Shown: piece after piece, positions 21,790 through 33,207 of the stretch
Numbering within the stretch: position 1 is the first letter of the stretch
How the letters are laid out: every line of letters starts with the position of its first letter
Assembly: GCA_029204225.1 (NCBI GenBank)
Contig: CM055099.1
Span: 65,437,852-65,501,851, forward strand
Reading direction: 5' to 3'
From: Diphasiastrum complanatum
Lineage: Eukaryota > Streptophyta > Lycopodiopsida > Lycopodiales > Lycopodiaceae
Length of the DNA: 64,000 nt
Program-made: the position numbers and the translations under genes
The notes under the pieces: generated by a model
The model's database searches: none
Seen by the model: the letters and a program-made list of their open reading frames with translations, nothing else
What the model was told of the DNA's origin: nothing

Positions 21790-22240
21790 ACCCTAAAACC
21801 CTACGGCCCTACACCTTAGGGTTGAGGCTCTTAGGTGTAAGGGTTGAGGGTGGAAAACAGCGACGTGGTCCCCTCATTCCTTCTATTTCCCACTCTACAC
21901 CCATATTTTGACCTAAAACCCTCTTTTAGCCCAGGTCTGCTCAAAAGGGCAACGAGAAGGTTCAAACTTATTCATGTGAATAACTGTAAGCTCTCAGTTC
22001 TTTGGAGTATATGGATGATGCTAAACCAGTTAGTTTTTTCCATTTTCTTAGGGTTGTTTAGCACAACTAGACTGCCTCCTTGCATGGTGGGCGGACAATC
22101 AATTTTTTTTTTTTGTAACCCGGAGGTTTAGGGTCTGGGGTGTTCAATTTAGGGTTTGCGGTGAAAAGCAGTCCCTTTATCCCTTCTCCATGTCGCTGTT
22201 TCCCACTCTAAACCCTACACCTTAGACCCTTAGGGTTTAG
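21790..22240 (-). promoter_or_regulatory. telobox-rich upstream region of RH22
   Basis: Perfect telobox motifs AAACCCTA lie at 21796-21803 and 22210-22217, with the reverse form TAGGGTTT at 22150-22157 and 22232-22239, plus several one-off versions near 21830 and 21915. In plants, teloboxes are common close to the transcription start of genes for ribosomes and translation, which fits a ribosome-assembly helicase. The cluster begins only 12 bases upstream of the first ATG, so part of it may be in the 5' leader. Confidence 0.6.
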
Positions 22241-23430
22241 ATATAATGGTCTTTGAGTGGTTCTATTCATCCATTTTGAGGTCTAATCTAAAACCGTGAA
22301 GGGGGGGGGCTAAATGGCGCGCTCTTAGGCCCTTCCACTGCCCTTCCTTGACGTGAATTCAATTCTTCTTTTTTCGTTGCACTTTTTGCACCTTCGGGGC
22401 AGAAAATGCATTGTAAAAAGAATTTGGCTCACAAGATTACATTTTGTTAACCTGCTCCTTTTCCTTTGTAAAAATGTTAAACTTGATTTTAAGGAACATA
22501 ATACCCTATTTTTGGGGATTGCAAGGGAAAACTCATATGCCATAATACATGATAGAATTTGAGTGGGCAAAAGATACATACCTATTTTTATGATCGGAAT
22601 TTCATAAATGCAAATGACATATGAGTTGTAAAATCATTTTTTGCTTTTTCATGAAAAAAAATGAGGTGTCTAACAAAACGTAACTTTTGTGTCTCCTTTT
22701 TTTTTCAAAATTTTTTGCATGCATCTTTCGGGATGCAGAAGGTCAGAAACAAAAAAAAATCTTCACGACGTGGAAGGTCACCTCCTCGGCCATTCTGCCA
22801 TGGGAAGGGCCTTCCACCTCGAGCTACCGCCCTCGACAGAAGGCCCTTCCCTTGTAGAATGGCTTCGGAGGATGGACTTTTCCCCCTCCCCCCCCATAAT
22901 TGTCATGTGAGAATAAGTTCTATATAATCCATTATGCAATGGAAGCTACCAAGCACACAACATTTTGTCAGATTCAAAGAGTCATAATTGTCATGCGAAA
23001 ACCCTACCTATATAATCCATTATGCAATGTAAGTTGATAGGCACATGACATTTTGTTTGATTCAAACTCCAAGAAATTTTCGATTCAAGATAATGTCATG
23101 TGCTTGGCCTTGTTAGATTTCTTATGCTCAGCCTTAAACAAATCATTCAAATAATGAGCATTTGGAAAACTGAAGGTCGACTACATGTTTCGGACCTTCA
23201 CATTTTTCTCTTTGGGATTTTTTCTTTTGCCTTAAACGTTTTAAGGCACCTTCGCCTTTTTGGCACATTCGCGAAAAAAGCGACATAGTGGCCAGAATGC
23301 CTTGGAATCCATTTCAGGCCCACCTTCGCCTTTTTCCCTGCCTTCGCTCTAGGGGCACCTTCGGATTTTTTCGAGTTTTTGCTACATTGGCAGACCGACA
23401 TCGCCAACTTATCATCAACCCTAAAACAGC
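22241..23430. other. intergenic region with foldback elements
   Basis: No gene seen. It contains hairpins at 22368-22420 and 22720-22737, the strong 75 bp foldback at 22789-22863, and several CCTTCGCC-type motifs at 23230-23350. A 9-C run lies near 22885-22895. The motif CATTATGCAATG recurs at about 22930 and 23020. Confidence 0.5.
22789..22863. repeat. 75 bp foldback element, copy b
   Basis: GCCATTCT and AGAATGGC form perfect ends, and an inner arm GGGAAGGGCCTTC pairs perfectly with GAAGGCCCTTCCC. This makes a stem of about 25 bases with a small internal mismatch and a loop of about 24 bases. The left arm is shared with the element at 9825-9900. Confidence 0.65.
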
Positions 23431-23827
23431 TGGACAAGCAAATATCTTAAGGGCGGTTACCAACTTTGTACATATACAAAACTGGAGTAAATGACATTTA
23501 AGGCATATAAGATATTTGTCTCTCGACACTTGTAAATATATATACTAGCTAACTCAAGCTATGTAAGCGACTTCTTTTTAATCAGAGTTATCAGTAGCCA
23601 GCGTTATCATGCTCAACAAGCTGCAGTTATTACTTCAAGCCATTGTACTCACTGTTGATATTAATCAAACTGCAATTTTTGTCTCACTACTGTATTGTTC
23701 ATTTGCACAATTTGTATGATTCATTCTTCTTGAATATTTCTGCTGCTAACTGTTGCGTTTTCGTTCCTACACACCTACGCTCAAAGCTTCGAGCTTCCGT
23801 TGCCGGTCATCCCCACGTTTTACGACA
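23430..23827 (+). mobile_element. 5' LTR end of Copia element C3
   Basis: The segment ends TTTTACGACA immediately before a tRNA primer-binding site, so its right end is the LTR end. The left end is a guess because no second LTR of this element is present in the window to compare with. Confidence 0.55.
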
Positions 23828-23840
23828 TGGTATCAGAGCC
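23828..23840 (+). promoter_or_regulatory. primer-binding site of Copia C3
   Basis: TGGTATCAGAGCC, the standard initiator-tRNA-Met complement found in plant Copia elements. Confidence 0.9.
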
Positions 23841-23970
23841 AGCATTTCAGTAATCTGCATTTCTAATGCGGATTATCAATCTTGTTTCTATCAAGACGTC
23901 TTTCTAGCAAACGTGCAGCCAACAATATTCCGACAATTGTTGTTTCTACCAACGATCTCGTTCAACCAAA

Positions 23971-24908
23971 ATGGATCCATCCTCTAGTTCATCTCTCATT
24001 GACAAACTCGATGGAGATAACTACCATATCTAGAAATTCAAGATGAAGGTTATACTTCTAGCCAAAGAACTGTGGGACATCGTTGATGGCACAGAGCTCA
24101 AACCAGAAGGTGATGCAGCCATCATCACCAAGTGGAGACTGAGAGATGACAAAGCATTTGCCATGATCACCCTCAACATCAAGGATACTCAGATCAGCCA
24201 CACACATGTTGCTCGGACTGCTAAGGATGCATGGGACATCCTAGCAACTCTCTACGACATCATAGACTTTACTTCCAAACTTCATGTGAGGAAGAAATTT
24301 TTCACCCTCAGAATGTCTGATGCATATACTGTTTCAAGTCATCTCAACACCTTCAAAAATCTTATGGAGCAGATGACTGCAACTGGCTCAGTTATAGAAG
24401 TTTTTGATGCACTCATGACTCTATTATCGAGTCTACCTGAAGCCTACGAAAATTGGGTAATGGCAATTTCTACCCAGGAGCACCTCACTCTATTAAGAGT
24501 AATTTTGTTGCTCCTACAAGAGGAGATCAAAAAATCAACATCCTCCTCGGGCTCATGATCGGATCCTCAGGCTCTATATTCGAAAAATCAAAAGTTTAGA
24601 TTCAAGAATTCTACAAAGTCAGGCTATACTGACAAGAAGAGCAACAACAGTCTGGACCAAATTCCGGTTCAGGATCGAATTCAAGCTCTTCATCGTTCCA
24701 ACCAGTGCAAAAACTTTTTTGCAGATACTGTAAGAGGACTGGCCACGAAATCAAGGACTGCCGAACTTTGAAATACAACAACGAAAAGAAGAAGCAGTTC
24801 CTACAACAAGCACATAGTGGTACAACCAGTCACTCAAATCAGCAACAAGAAGAAGATGAAACAGATTTCATGACCAAAGTCGGAGAACAACATGATATCG
24901 ATCCCTGA
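23971..24908 (+). pseudogene. Copia C3 gag
   Basis: The gag start MDPSSSSSLIDKLDGDNYHI is readable from 23971, and a TAG at 24031-24033 replaces the expected Trp codon. The UBN2-type gag domain continues from 24043 (LWDIVDGTELKPEG, WDILATLYDI, then LPEAYENWVM). After a stop near 24556 the CCHC zinc knuckle is seen at 24718-24760 (CRYCKRTGHEIKDC). Gag would form the particle and bind the element RNA. Confidence 0.85.
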
Positions 24909-26100
24909 TATCTAGATTTTGGAGCAACTCAACACATGACTCACCATCGCGACTGGTTCAAAAACTATAAGTCATTCACCCACTCTCGAGTTGTGCAACT
25001 TGGAGACAACTCATCACATTCAATTGAAGGTGAAGGAACAGTCAGAGTTGAATTCAAAAGAGGTGAGGTCACCAACGTTCTCCACGTTCCAAATCTGACC
25101 AAGAATCTACTATTAGTTAGCAGAATCACCGATTCAGGTCAGAGGGTCGAATTCGATACAGAAGGCTGCACAATTCTTGACAAATCCCAAACGGTTCTAG
25201 CCTACGAAAGAAGAAGTGGCTATCTTTACAAACTCACAATCAAGCAGCCACTTCTGAATCAACTAATATGTTGTGGCATTTCAGACTTGGCCATCTTAGC
25301 TTCAACAATATTCAGCAAATGTCAGCTCAGAGTCTAGTACAAGATCTGCCTTCTGTCAACAAGCCAACTTCTCCATGCAAAAGCTGTATTATCAGCAAGC
25401 ATGCTAGAAGTCCCTTCATTTCAGACTCAGTTCATACATCCAAGGGCTTGCTTGACCTTGTACATAGCGACATTTGTGGCCCGATGCAGACTGCTTCCAT
25501 AGGGGAGATCTCTATTTTCTAACCTTTCTCGAAGGACTGCTACCTACTTTATGAAGAACAAATCTGAAGCATTTAAGTTCTTCAAGCAGTTCAAGGCATC
25601 TGCAGAAAATCAGACCCATAGGAAGATCAAAGCTCTACGCACAGATGGAAGGGAAGAGTATATCTCCACATAATTCAAGGAGTTCTGCAAGGCCAATGGG
25701 ATACATTAACAATATACAACCAGCTACTCACCTCAGTCCAATGGTGTAGTTGAACGGAAGTATTGGACACTCATCGAAAGTGTCAAGAGCATGCTAGCCC
25801 ATGCCTCTCTTCCAAAGAAATTATGGGTAGAAGTTGTTACTACAGCTGTCTATTTACAAAATTGATTCATACACCTGAATGGTAAGACACCTATGAGGTA
25901 TGGACAGAATCAAAACCATTACTCAAAAATACTCGAGTGCTTGGATGCATCGCTTTCGTTCAGATCCCTGAAGATCTAAGAAGAAAACTGGATGATGAGA
26001 GCAGGAAAACGATTTTCATTGGCTATTCCCCAGACCAAAATGCATACAAGCTCTACAATCTGGATACGAAAAGACATTCACCAGTAGAGATGTCTTTTTC
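24909..26100 (+). pseudogene. Copia C3 protease and integrase
   Basis: The protease site reads DFGATQHMTHHRDWF (usually DSGA, so Ser is replaced by Phe). The pre-integrase begins near 25268 (LWHFRLGHLSFNNIQQ) and contains CKSCIISKHARSPF and the first catalytic Asp in LVHSDICGPM. The rest of integrase (KIKALRTDG, QSNGVVERKYWT near 25736-25765, then LGCIAFVQIPEDLRRK) is readable only by changing frames and crossing stops. Confidence 0.8.
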
Positions 26101-27485
26101 GTGGAAGACCGGTTCATCGACCACAAGGGAAAAGCTGCAGATAATTTCGATCCAAGGATCGAGCAACCAAATTCTGATCTAGATATTCAACTACAGAATA
26201 TTGACACTGACTCAGACAATGAGTCAGAATCTCAACAAGTCAACTCACATCAGAGGACCAAAGTTCAACCCAGAAGGTCGAACAGGTCCAGACAACCTCC
26301 ATCCAGATTTATGGATGATCCGGCTTGCTACTTTGTGCAGGAACCAACCACCATTTCTGAGGCTATGTCCACTCCTGATGCTGACCAGTGGAAAGCAGCG
26401 ATGGACACCGAATTCGATTCTCTAATGGAGAATCAAACATGGATAGTCACTGAGCTGCCAAAGGATCAAAACCCAATTCCATGCAAATGGATATTCAAGA
26501 CGAAGTACGACACTGAAGGAAGGCTAAATCGTTTCAAGACTAGGCTAGTTGCCAAAGGTTTTTCCCAGATTCTAGATCTTGATTATTTAGAAAACTTCAA
26601 CCCAGTTGTCAAACATGCTTCGATCCGCCTACTCCTCTCCTTTGCAATTGCAACAGATCTTGAAGTCCACCAGATGGATGTCCAGACCGCTTTCCTCAAT
26701 GGAACCATCAAAGAGGAAATCTATATGACGCAGCTAGAGGGATACGAACTCAACTGCAAGCATGGACACCTTGTATGCAAAATCCGCAAGGCACTTTATG
26801 GGCTGAAACAGTCACCTGGAGCCTGGTTCCAAAAGATCGACGCATTTCTGATAGAAAATGGTTTTATTCCAAACTCGACAGACTCGAATGTCTACTTCAA
26901 GTCTGTATCAGATTACTTCATCATCATCACTCTCTATGTAGATGATGCACTCTTATTTAGTAACAATCTGAATTTAATGAAGGATACAAAATGCATGCTG
27001 GCCCAAGAATACAAGATAACTGACATGGGTCTAGCCCACTATTGTCTCGGATTTCAAATCCAACAAGATCGACCCAGCAGACTGATTTTTATCAGTCAGC
27101 AATGATATCTCAACAATGTGCTGGAAAAATATGGAATGGCCAACTGCAAACCAAATCAATTTCTACTCAACCCTGGACAAAAGTTATCAAAGGAACAGTC
27201 TCCTCAAATTGAGACAGAGAAGGAAGAGATGAAGCGCTACCCATTTCAATCCATCATCGGCTCACTAATGTACGCAATGATCTACACGCGACCAGACCTT
27301 GCATATTTGATCAGTACACTTAGCCAGTTCCTGTCAAATCCAAGCTTAACTCATTGGAAAGCACTAACAAAGGTCATGAAGTACATCCAAGCAACAAAAA
27401 CTCTCAGCATCTGCTACGGAGGCAGCCACACTGCCAACATCCTTGAAGCCTACACAAATGCGGATTGGGCAGGAGATGTCGACAG
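26101..27485 (+). pseudogene. Copia C3 reverse transcriptase, truncated in RNase H
   Basis: The RT domain is nearly intact: WKAAMDTEFDSLMENQTW, then IPCKWIFKTKYD, then HQMDVQTAFLNG, then LYGLKQSPGAWF and the active site TLYVDDALLF. A TGA at 27103-27105 interrupts it before the conserved late region (IIGSLMYAMIYTRPDL). RNase H stops at NADWAGDVD around 27480, where the sequence passes directly into a Gypsy element, so the end of pol and the 3' LTR are lost. Confidence 0.88.
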
Positions 27486-28741
27486 ATATTGTTGAGTACC
27501 TGATGCTTGGACAACCAAATGACTCTCTGACAAAAGTACAGAAGAAACAATTGATTCATAAGGCTCAACCTTATCAATTAATTGTAGGACAATTGTATTG
27601 TCGTGGATTAGATAATATTTTATGAAGGTGTGTTTTACCGCATGAAGTACCAGATTTAATCATGTTTTCACATTATGGCATGAGTGGAGGACACTTCTCT
27701 ACAGATATTATTGTTCGCAAACTTTTATAATCAAGTTGTTGGTGGCCTACGCTTCACAAGGACACATAAAATTTTATTCAGACATGTGATGTTTGCCAGC
27801 GAGCACGACGACCTACTCGACAGAACTATGAACCCTTGCATCCGGTTTTATCACAAGCACCGTTTGAAAAATGGGGACTGGATTATGTTGGACCTATTCA
27901 CCCTGCCGCGCAAGGATCTTAGGCCCGATACATTATTGTAGCAACTGATTACATGACCAAGTGGGTTGAAGCCAAAGTTGTCAAAGTTGCTGATGCGAAA
28001 TCTATGGCCAAGTTTCTATATGAAAAATATTATAATCAGATTTAAATGTTCGATCAAGATTGTCAGTGACCGAGGTACACACTTTGTTAATCAAACAATA
28101 AAGTGTTTACTGGAAGATTTTTTTGTTATACACAGATTTAGTACTCCCTACTATCCTAGAGGGAATGGCCAAGCTGAATCTTCCAATAAGATTCTCTGTG
28201 CCATTATGACAAAGATAGTTGAAGCGAGTCGGTCTGATTGGGAACATAAACTGTATGCAGCATTATGGGCATTCAGAACCGCTTACAAAAATAGTACAAA
28301 TCAAACACCTTTTCAACTGGTTTATGGTCAAGATGTTGTCATGTCGATTGAATTTTTAATCCCATACGCATAGCGGCCACAGAACGATTAAATGATGATA
28401 CGTCTTGACAACTACGTCATGAAGCGTTGCACAAATTATCTGAAACCCGATTGATGACAGCTCATGCCTTGGTAGCAGAGAAAGCCCGCTGCAAGGCATG
28501 GCACGATCGCCGATTGCACAAAAAAGATTTGAAAGCTGGAGATCTTGCATTAATGTACAAAACCAAGCTGATCAAGGGCAAGTTGAAGTTTACCAGGGAA
28601 GGCTTGTATAAAGTGAAGGAAATCTTGAACTATGGCGCAGTAATTCTTGAGCACTTGGATGGAAAACGATTGGATACTCCGGTAAATGGCAACCGCTTAC
28701 GCAAGTTTTGGCAGCCTGCTCCGCCAGTTCAGCAAGTCTGA
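27480..28741 (+). pseudogene. Gypsy G1 integrase
   Basis: Starts within the RNase H/integrase linker (DIVEYLMLGQPNDSLTKVQ). It continues with the H2C2 zinc finger (HYGMSGGHFS, then CDVCQRA), the first catalytic Asp in WGLDYVGPI, the second in IVSDRGTHF and the Glu in NGQAESSN, then FQLVYGQDVV and the C-terminal module (KAWHDRRLHKKDLKAGD, LDTPVNGNRLRKFW). Frameshifts and stops occur near 27620, 27730, 28040 and 28370. The RT half of the element is absent. It is closely related to the minus-strand element G3. Confidence 0.88.
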
Positions 28742-29563
28742 TCTCAATGGTTTTTTAATTTTATTTGTTTTTTAATTTTTTGTTTTTCAGTACTTAATTT
28801 GCTGAGTTTTTTGGAAAAAGGCAGTTAAATTTTTTTTTTTATTAAACTGAGAAAAGACTGATGAGCAAAAGTCAGAAAGTCATCAGCATAGGAAAAGGAA
28901 GCACAATAATTTTTTGATGGAAAAAGACTTAGAAAATTACTGTTTTGGTCAGATTTAGCCTATTTAGTACCAGAAACCTTTGTTGAGCTCTCAGACTGTA
29001 CATCCACTCTAGATTTATCTAATTTGAGGTGGGCGAAGGTTCTTGTCCATAAAAACCCCAATTTTTGAGTCCGGCGAAGGATCAGTGATATGCCATTTTG
29101 GGAACCTTCACCGAGCATCTTAACCTCATTATTAACCTTCGCCGACCTGTTAAATGATCTTAAAATGTCAAAATTAGGTTGTCTATAGGTTCAGGTCTTG
29201 GAAAAATACATTTATGACAGTACTTGGGCGAAGGACCCCCTCCTGGGCGAAGGTTCATCCTTCGCCAGGCCTGAAAACGTTCGCTTGATATGTTTAGATC
29301 CCTATAAACCTTCGCCGAGATTTTTATACCCTATTATCACAGTACTGTACATGCTTGCAAATTTTTGTTCAGAACTGATCAGCCAAATTAATATTCAGTG
29401 TAATGGACCCACCAAATTCACCTATGAGTTGACTGAATTCGATTCATTCCTCACTTGTGCTAGCGAAACTCTTGCAAATTTTTACCGTGACCAAAGCCTT
29501 CCAAAATTCTTGCACTGCTTTCTGAGACACTTTTACGCGTTTTATATTTCCTTTCTGATCATC
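28742..29563 (+). promoter_or_regulatory. Gypsy G1 segment between pol and the downstream coding region
   Basis: A non-coding stretch following integrase. It carries repeated GGCGAAGG and CCTTCGCC motifs (about 29033, 29073, 29130, 29223, 29246, 29260, 29307), which can pair with one another as hairpins. The same segment is present in a second copy at 48820-49640, where a TATAAAAG box is intact. The equivalent position here, 29423, reads TATGAGTT. Confidence 0.5.
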
Positions 29564-31860
29564 ATGTCTTCTACCGATACTTCCCAGTCTCTGAGCTATA
29601 CTATCCATCGTGATGTCCCGTCTGCAACAGACATCATGATCCTTCCTAGCACAAACATGGTCACTCAGTGGATGACCCTTGCAGAGCCTCTGCTCACTGT
29701 AATGGGTATTCATGAGAGAGCCTTTTCTGGTCGCATCAATATGGAATTTATCACTCTTGCCTTCAATACATGGAAGGAAGAGAAATCTAAATTTTATATC
29801 ACTTTCCAGGGAGCCACACACAAGGTGCGCGTCACTGAGGCCACCCTTGCAACCATAGGTATAGCATCCAACACACAGGCCTCACCCAATCACAAGCACG
29901 CCAAACAGGCCATTAAGCCATATATTGACCTCACCAACGATCTGCACTGGACCAATGACGGCTACCTTCATCATTGAGCCTTCAATCCACGCTACTGAAC
30001 AACTTCCTGATGGTTGGCAACCTCAAGAAAGACCGCATCACATCACAGATCCTCCGTAGGATAGTGGAGTTCCACACCAAGTTGGCCAAAGCCCCTTTTG
30101 AACCATATAATTGGTTCAAGACTGTTTCTAGTGAGCTCAAACGAGCTATTAAGGCCAATACTAAGCAATAGTTCGCTGCTGGCTCTTTATTGTCCCTTTT
30201 AGCCGCTTCTCACTTAGAAAACAGAATCCATGGCTTCCACCTGGATTCCGTGCTTTTGGTCTACGAAGAAGCACCGGTAGAGTCATCTCACCAGGCCTCG
30301 AGTTCTCATAGTCGTCGGCGTCCACACAACGAGATCGTTATTCCTGACTCGCCTTCCGCGTTATGACGTCGCACTAGGCATACCTCGTCAGCTGCGCTTC
30401 CACCCCCTGCTGCTGTTAGCACTGAACTTCCCATTCCCCCAGCCTCTGATGCTTTCCTCGCCTCTGCTTCCATTCAAGGACAGTCTGTGACCATTGGGCC
30501 TACCATTCCCATCACAGCTGCCCAGGCCGCCTCACCCCCACACACCAAAGCCACCTCACCAAATACATAGTTCTTTATGGATATGTTCGATGATTCCGGC
30601 CCACTTGGGGCCACCGAAATTTTTGAAATGCTCCAGAGCCCTGCGCCCTTTGAACTCCAATCCCCTGGAAGATGATTCGGACATATCCATGAATCTACTG
30701 TTGGTGTTGCAGATGTCACACCCTTGAACGTGATGCATATCTTCAAATACAAATACTAGATCATCCAATCACACCGACAAAGATTGCGTATTTGTTCAAG
30801 AAAGTGGAGACATACAAAGTGGCCCTTCAGGGATTTCAAGGCCGCTTTGATAGGTTCAAAGGAGCAGCTTCAACCAAGTTGGCAAAGGCTAAGGAGACCA
30901 TCGCCGCCTATGAAAAAACAGCCACTCAAGTGTTGGAAGACGGACCACAAATCCCCATACCGGTCATGCCGCAACTCTCCCCTCCGCGCCAAGAAGCTGT
31001 ACCAATGGATATAGGGGTAGATTCGACCATGGACCAGGGGGGAGCTCCAAATATAGCCGAACAACTGCCAATCTTACCGGCAGTACAAGCAGGTCATCCT
31101 CATCAAGGACCACAACTCTATTCAGAAGGCCCATCAGCGTCGAGGACCAGATCCAGACCTTCTTAAAGCAACATCCGCATGAGTCCTCCCGTGGTGGATG
31201 GGTTCTGCAGTTTAAGACCTCTGAGATAGAGGCCGACAAAGAGTTGGATAAAATACCTGCATTGGGAGAGCAGTCGGTATGGAGAATCACTGTTTTTGAA
31301 AAAACTCCGGAATCAATTAGGAGTTACGTCGCCAGCCCTTGCCAATTGTGGGTAGATCCCTATTACGTGCCAATGCCGCGAGGAGATAAGTGGAAAGCTT
31401 TGGGGTTGGCTATGGACAAGATCACCATCCCTATGCCCAATTGGCCAATCATTCATCAGCCCTACACTGGACAATCTCAGTGGATTTCCACCGTGTCTTA
31501 CAAGCCTATCAGAGAGAATATGTCCACTCTCTAGATCCAACGGTGCGACAATTGGCAATGTTTGATAAAGATCTAACTCTGTTGGCGTCATTGGCAACCA
31601 AATGGGTCTCCCTCCTCTGGCATTTGATCCAAATAAGCCGATGGCCTCAGAGCAAATCAAAGATCAGCTGCCGGTTGCTCGTTTATATTTTCGTGCGGCA
31701 ATGATGGGAGGCTCTTGGGAATCACGCTTCACATCATGGACAACCTCCAAGTGGATTGCCGGAGCCCACCGTTGTTTTCTGTCACACAATTTGGATTTTA
31801 ATACCGCACGCCTCGACTTTATGGAGAAAGTGCAGTACCATTTTTAATCAAGATTCGTCG
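29564..31860 (+). pseudogene. Gypsy G1 extra coding region after integrase
   Basis: From ATG 29564 a 137-codon frame begins MSSTDTSQSLSYTIHRD and includes a Trp-centred block (FNTWKEEKSKFYITF, then VRVTEATLATIGI). The layout faintly resembles plant mobile-domain proteins, which I offer only as a possibility. After a frame change near 29975 it continues (RRIVEFHTKLAKAPFEPYNW), then a Ser/Arg and Pro/Ala-rich linker with stops. Next comes a coiled-coil segment (30792-31166, FQGRFDRFKGAAST) and two further pieces up to 31847 (WVDPYYVPMPRGDKWKALG; FRAAMMGGSWESRFTSW). Extra downstream or antisense reading frames are known in Tat/Athila-type Gypsy elements. No function can be assigned. Confidence 0.55.
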
Positions 31861-31934
31861 CAAAGCCAATAAAAGTCCCCAATAACTGCATATTGCAGGT
31901 GTCTAAAACCGCCATCAGTTTTGGTGGGGGATAC

Positions 31935-32689
31935 TGTTGGAGGGTTTGCGGATCCCAAGGCAACCCTAACCCTAGTTAATAAGTGAGAGGGATTTGGCAC
32001 CCTGCGTGTGTAAGTCCAACCCGATGATCACGTAGTTATTTGATTGATTAGTTAAAAGTCAATAAAAGGACTTTAGACCTTTTTACGGGACTTTTAATGT
32101 CGCAGGGCCTAAATGTCAAGTTAGTGAATAAAGTTGAGTTTCCCTCCAATTTTGATGGTTCCCACACTTTTTTTAATTTGAATAAAAAGAGAGACAAGAC
32201 TGGACTAATAGGATTTAGAGGCCAGGGTCCTCCTCTCTACTATAAGAAGGGACCAACTCGAGTTGCTCCTCATGTTCATTTCCTCATTTCAATAAAGCAG
32301 ATTGGTTCTCTTCAGAAATGGATTGATGAATGTCCTTGCTCTTCTTCTTTCCTTCTCCATCTCTTATGCTTTCTTTGGACTTTGCTAATTATTGGATCTG
32401 AATGTTATTGGGATTGACTGTTATTATATTTTTTATGAGAGAGAAAGAGAGAGAGAGAAAGAGTAAGCTATCTTTGTTGTGGATCGTAGTGTTAATGGAT
32501 CTTAGTGTTAATGAGTAGGGTTAATGGATGTAGAGTTAGATTTGGATTTTCCATTTATGCTGAAATCTGAACTAAACTACCGCTCTCATGGGAACGAGCC
32601 TATGCGTGACAACTAACTCCGTCACTATGATGCTAGATTGACTAGATCTTGGATTCAGGTTAGGCAAGGAAAGAAACCCACTACAAAGT
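31935..32689 (+). mobile_element. 3' LTR of Gypsy G1
   Basis: A polypurine tract GGTGGGGGATA precedes TGTTGGAGGG at 31935. Inside are an ACTATAAGAAG TATA-like site near 32241 and an AATAAA near 32291, in the order expected of U3 and R. A short GA microsatellite lies at 32437-32464. The right end is uncertain; it has been placed where the Copia LTR begins. Confidence 0.6.
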
Positions 32690-33207
32690 TGTGGATCGGA
32701 GCCGCGTACTCTAAGCTATCTCTGAGCGGCTAAAATGTAAGTCTGAATTAAGCGCAACTACTGATAAGCAGTAAGCACAATAGCAATCTCTAATCAACTC
32801 TAAAGATCTGAGCTAGAATGCTCAAGAGTGTACAAGCTCGCAGGCTTGAGAGAGAGAGAGAGCTAACTATTCGATACTTGATCCTCTTCTTGATCATAAA
32901 ATGTTGAAATATGAATAGCTATTTATACTAAGCAATTAGGTCGTCAAAAGCGTCATCCAGTTGGCTGTGATGTGCTGGCATCCATCCAGTTAGGACTTCT
33001 CAGAAACTACTTGCTGATAGATTAATGCAAGTTGGTGGCTTTGGTCGTAAACAGTTTGTCTGCATAAATGAACGTAAACTGTCAATGTGAGCTGTTTCAA
33101 GTAGTTATGCAGATTGTGTAAAAACACGAAGAAAACTGCAGGTCTGGATAAAAGTTGGACGAAGATTAAAATGTCGATTAGTCGATTAGTGGGAGAGTAA
33201 TCCAACA
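32690..33207 (-). mobile_element. stray Copia LTR (518 bp)
   Basis: Closely related to the LTR at 13691-14514 and in the same orientation. On the minus strand it starts TGTTGGATTACTC and ends CGATCCACA. No internal coding sequence adjoins it on either side and no 5 bp target duplication flanks it, so it may not be a clean solo LTR. Confidence 0.75.

Noticed and set aside
21790-22240. Telomere or interstitial telomeric repeat
   Set aside because: The CCCTAAA-type motifs are scattered singly in both orientations, not in tandem; teloboxes upstream of a gene explain them better.
32690-33207. Clean solo LTR with target-site duplication
   Set aside because: The five bases on the two sides (AAAGT and GTTCC) do not match, and the similarity to the other copy may extend weakly beyond the left edge.
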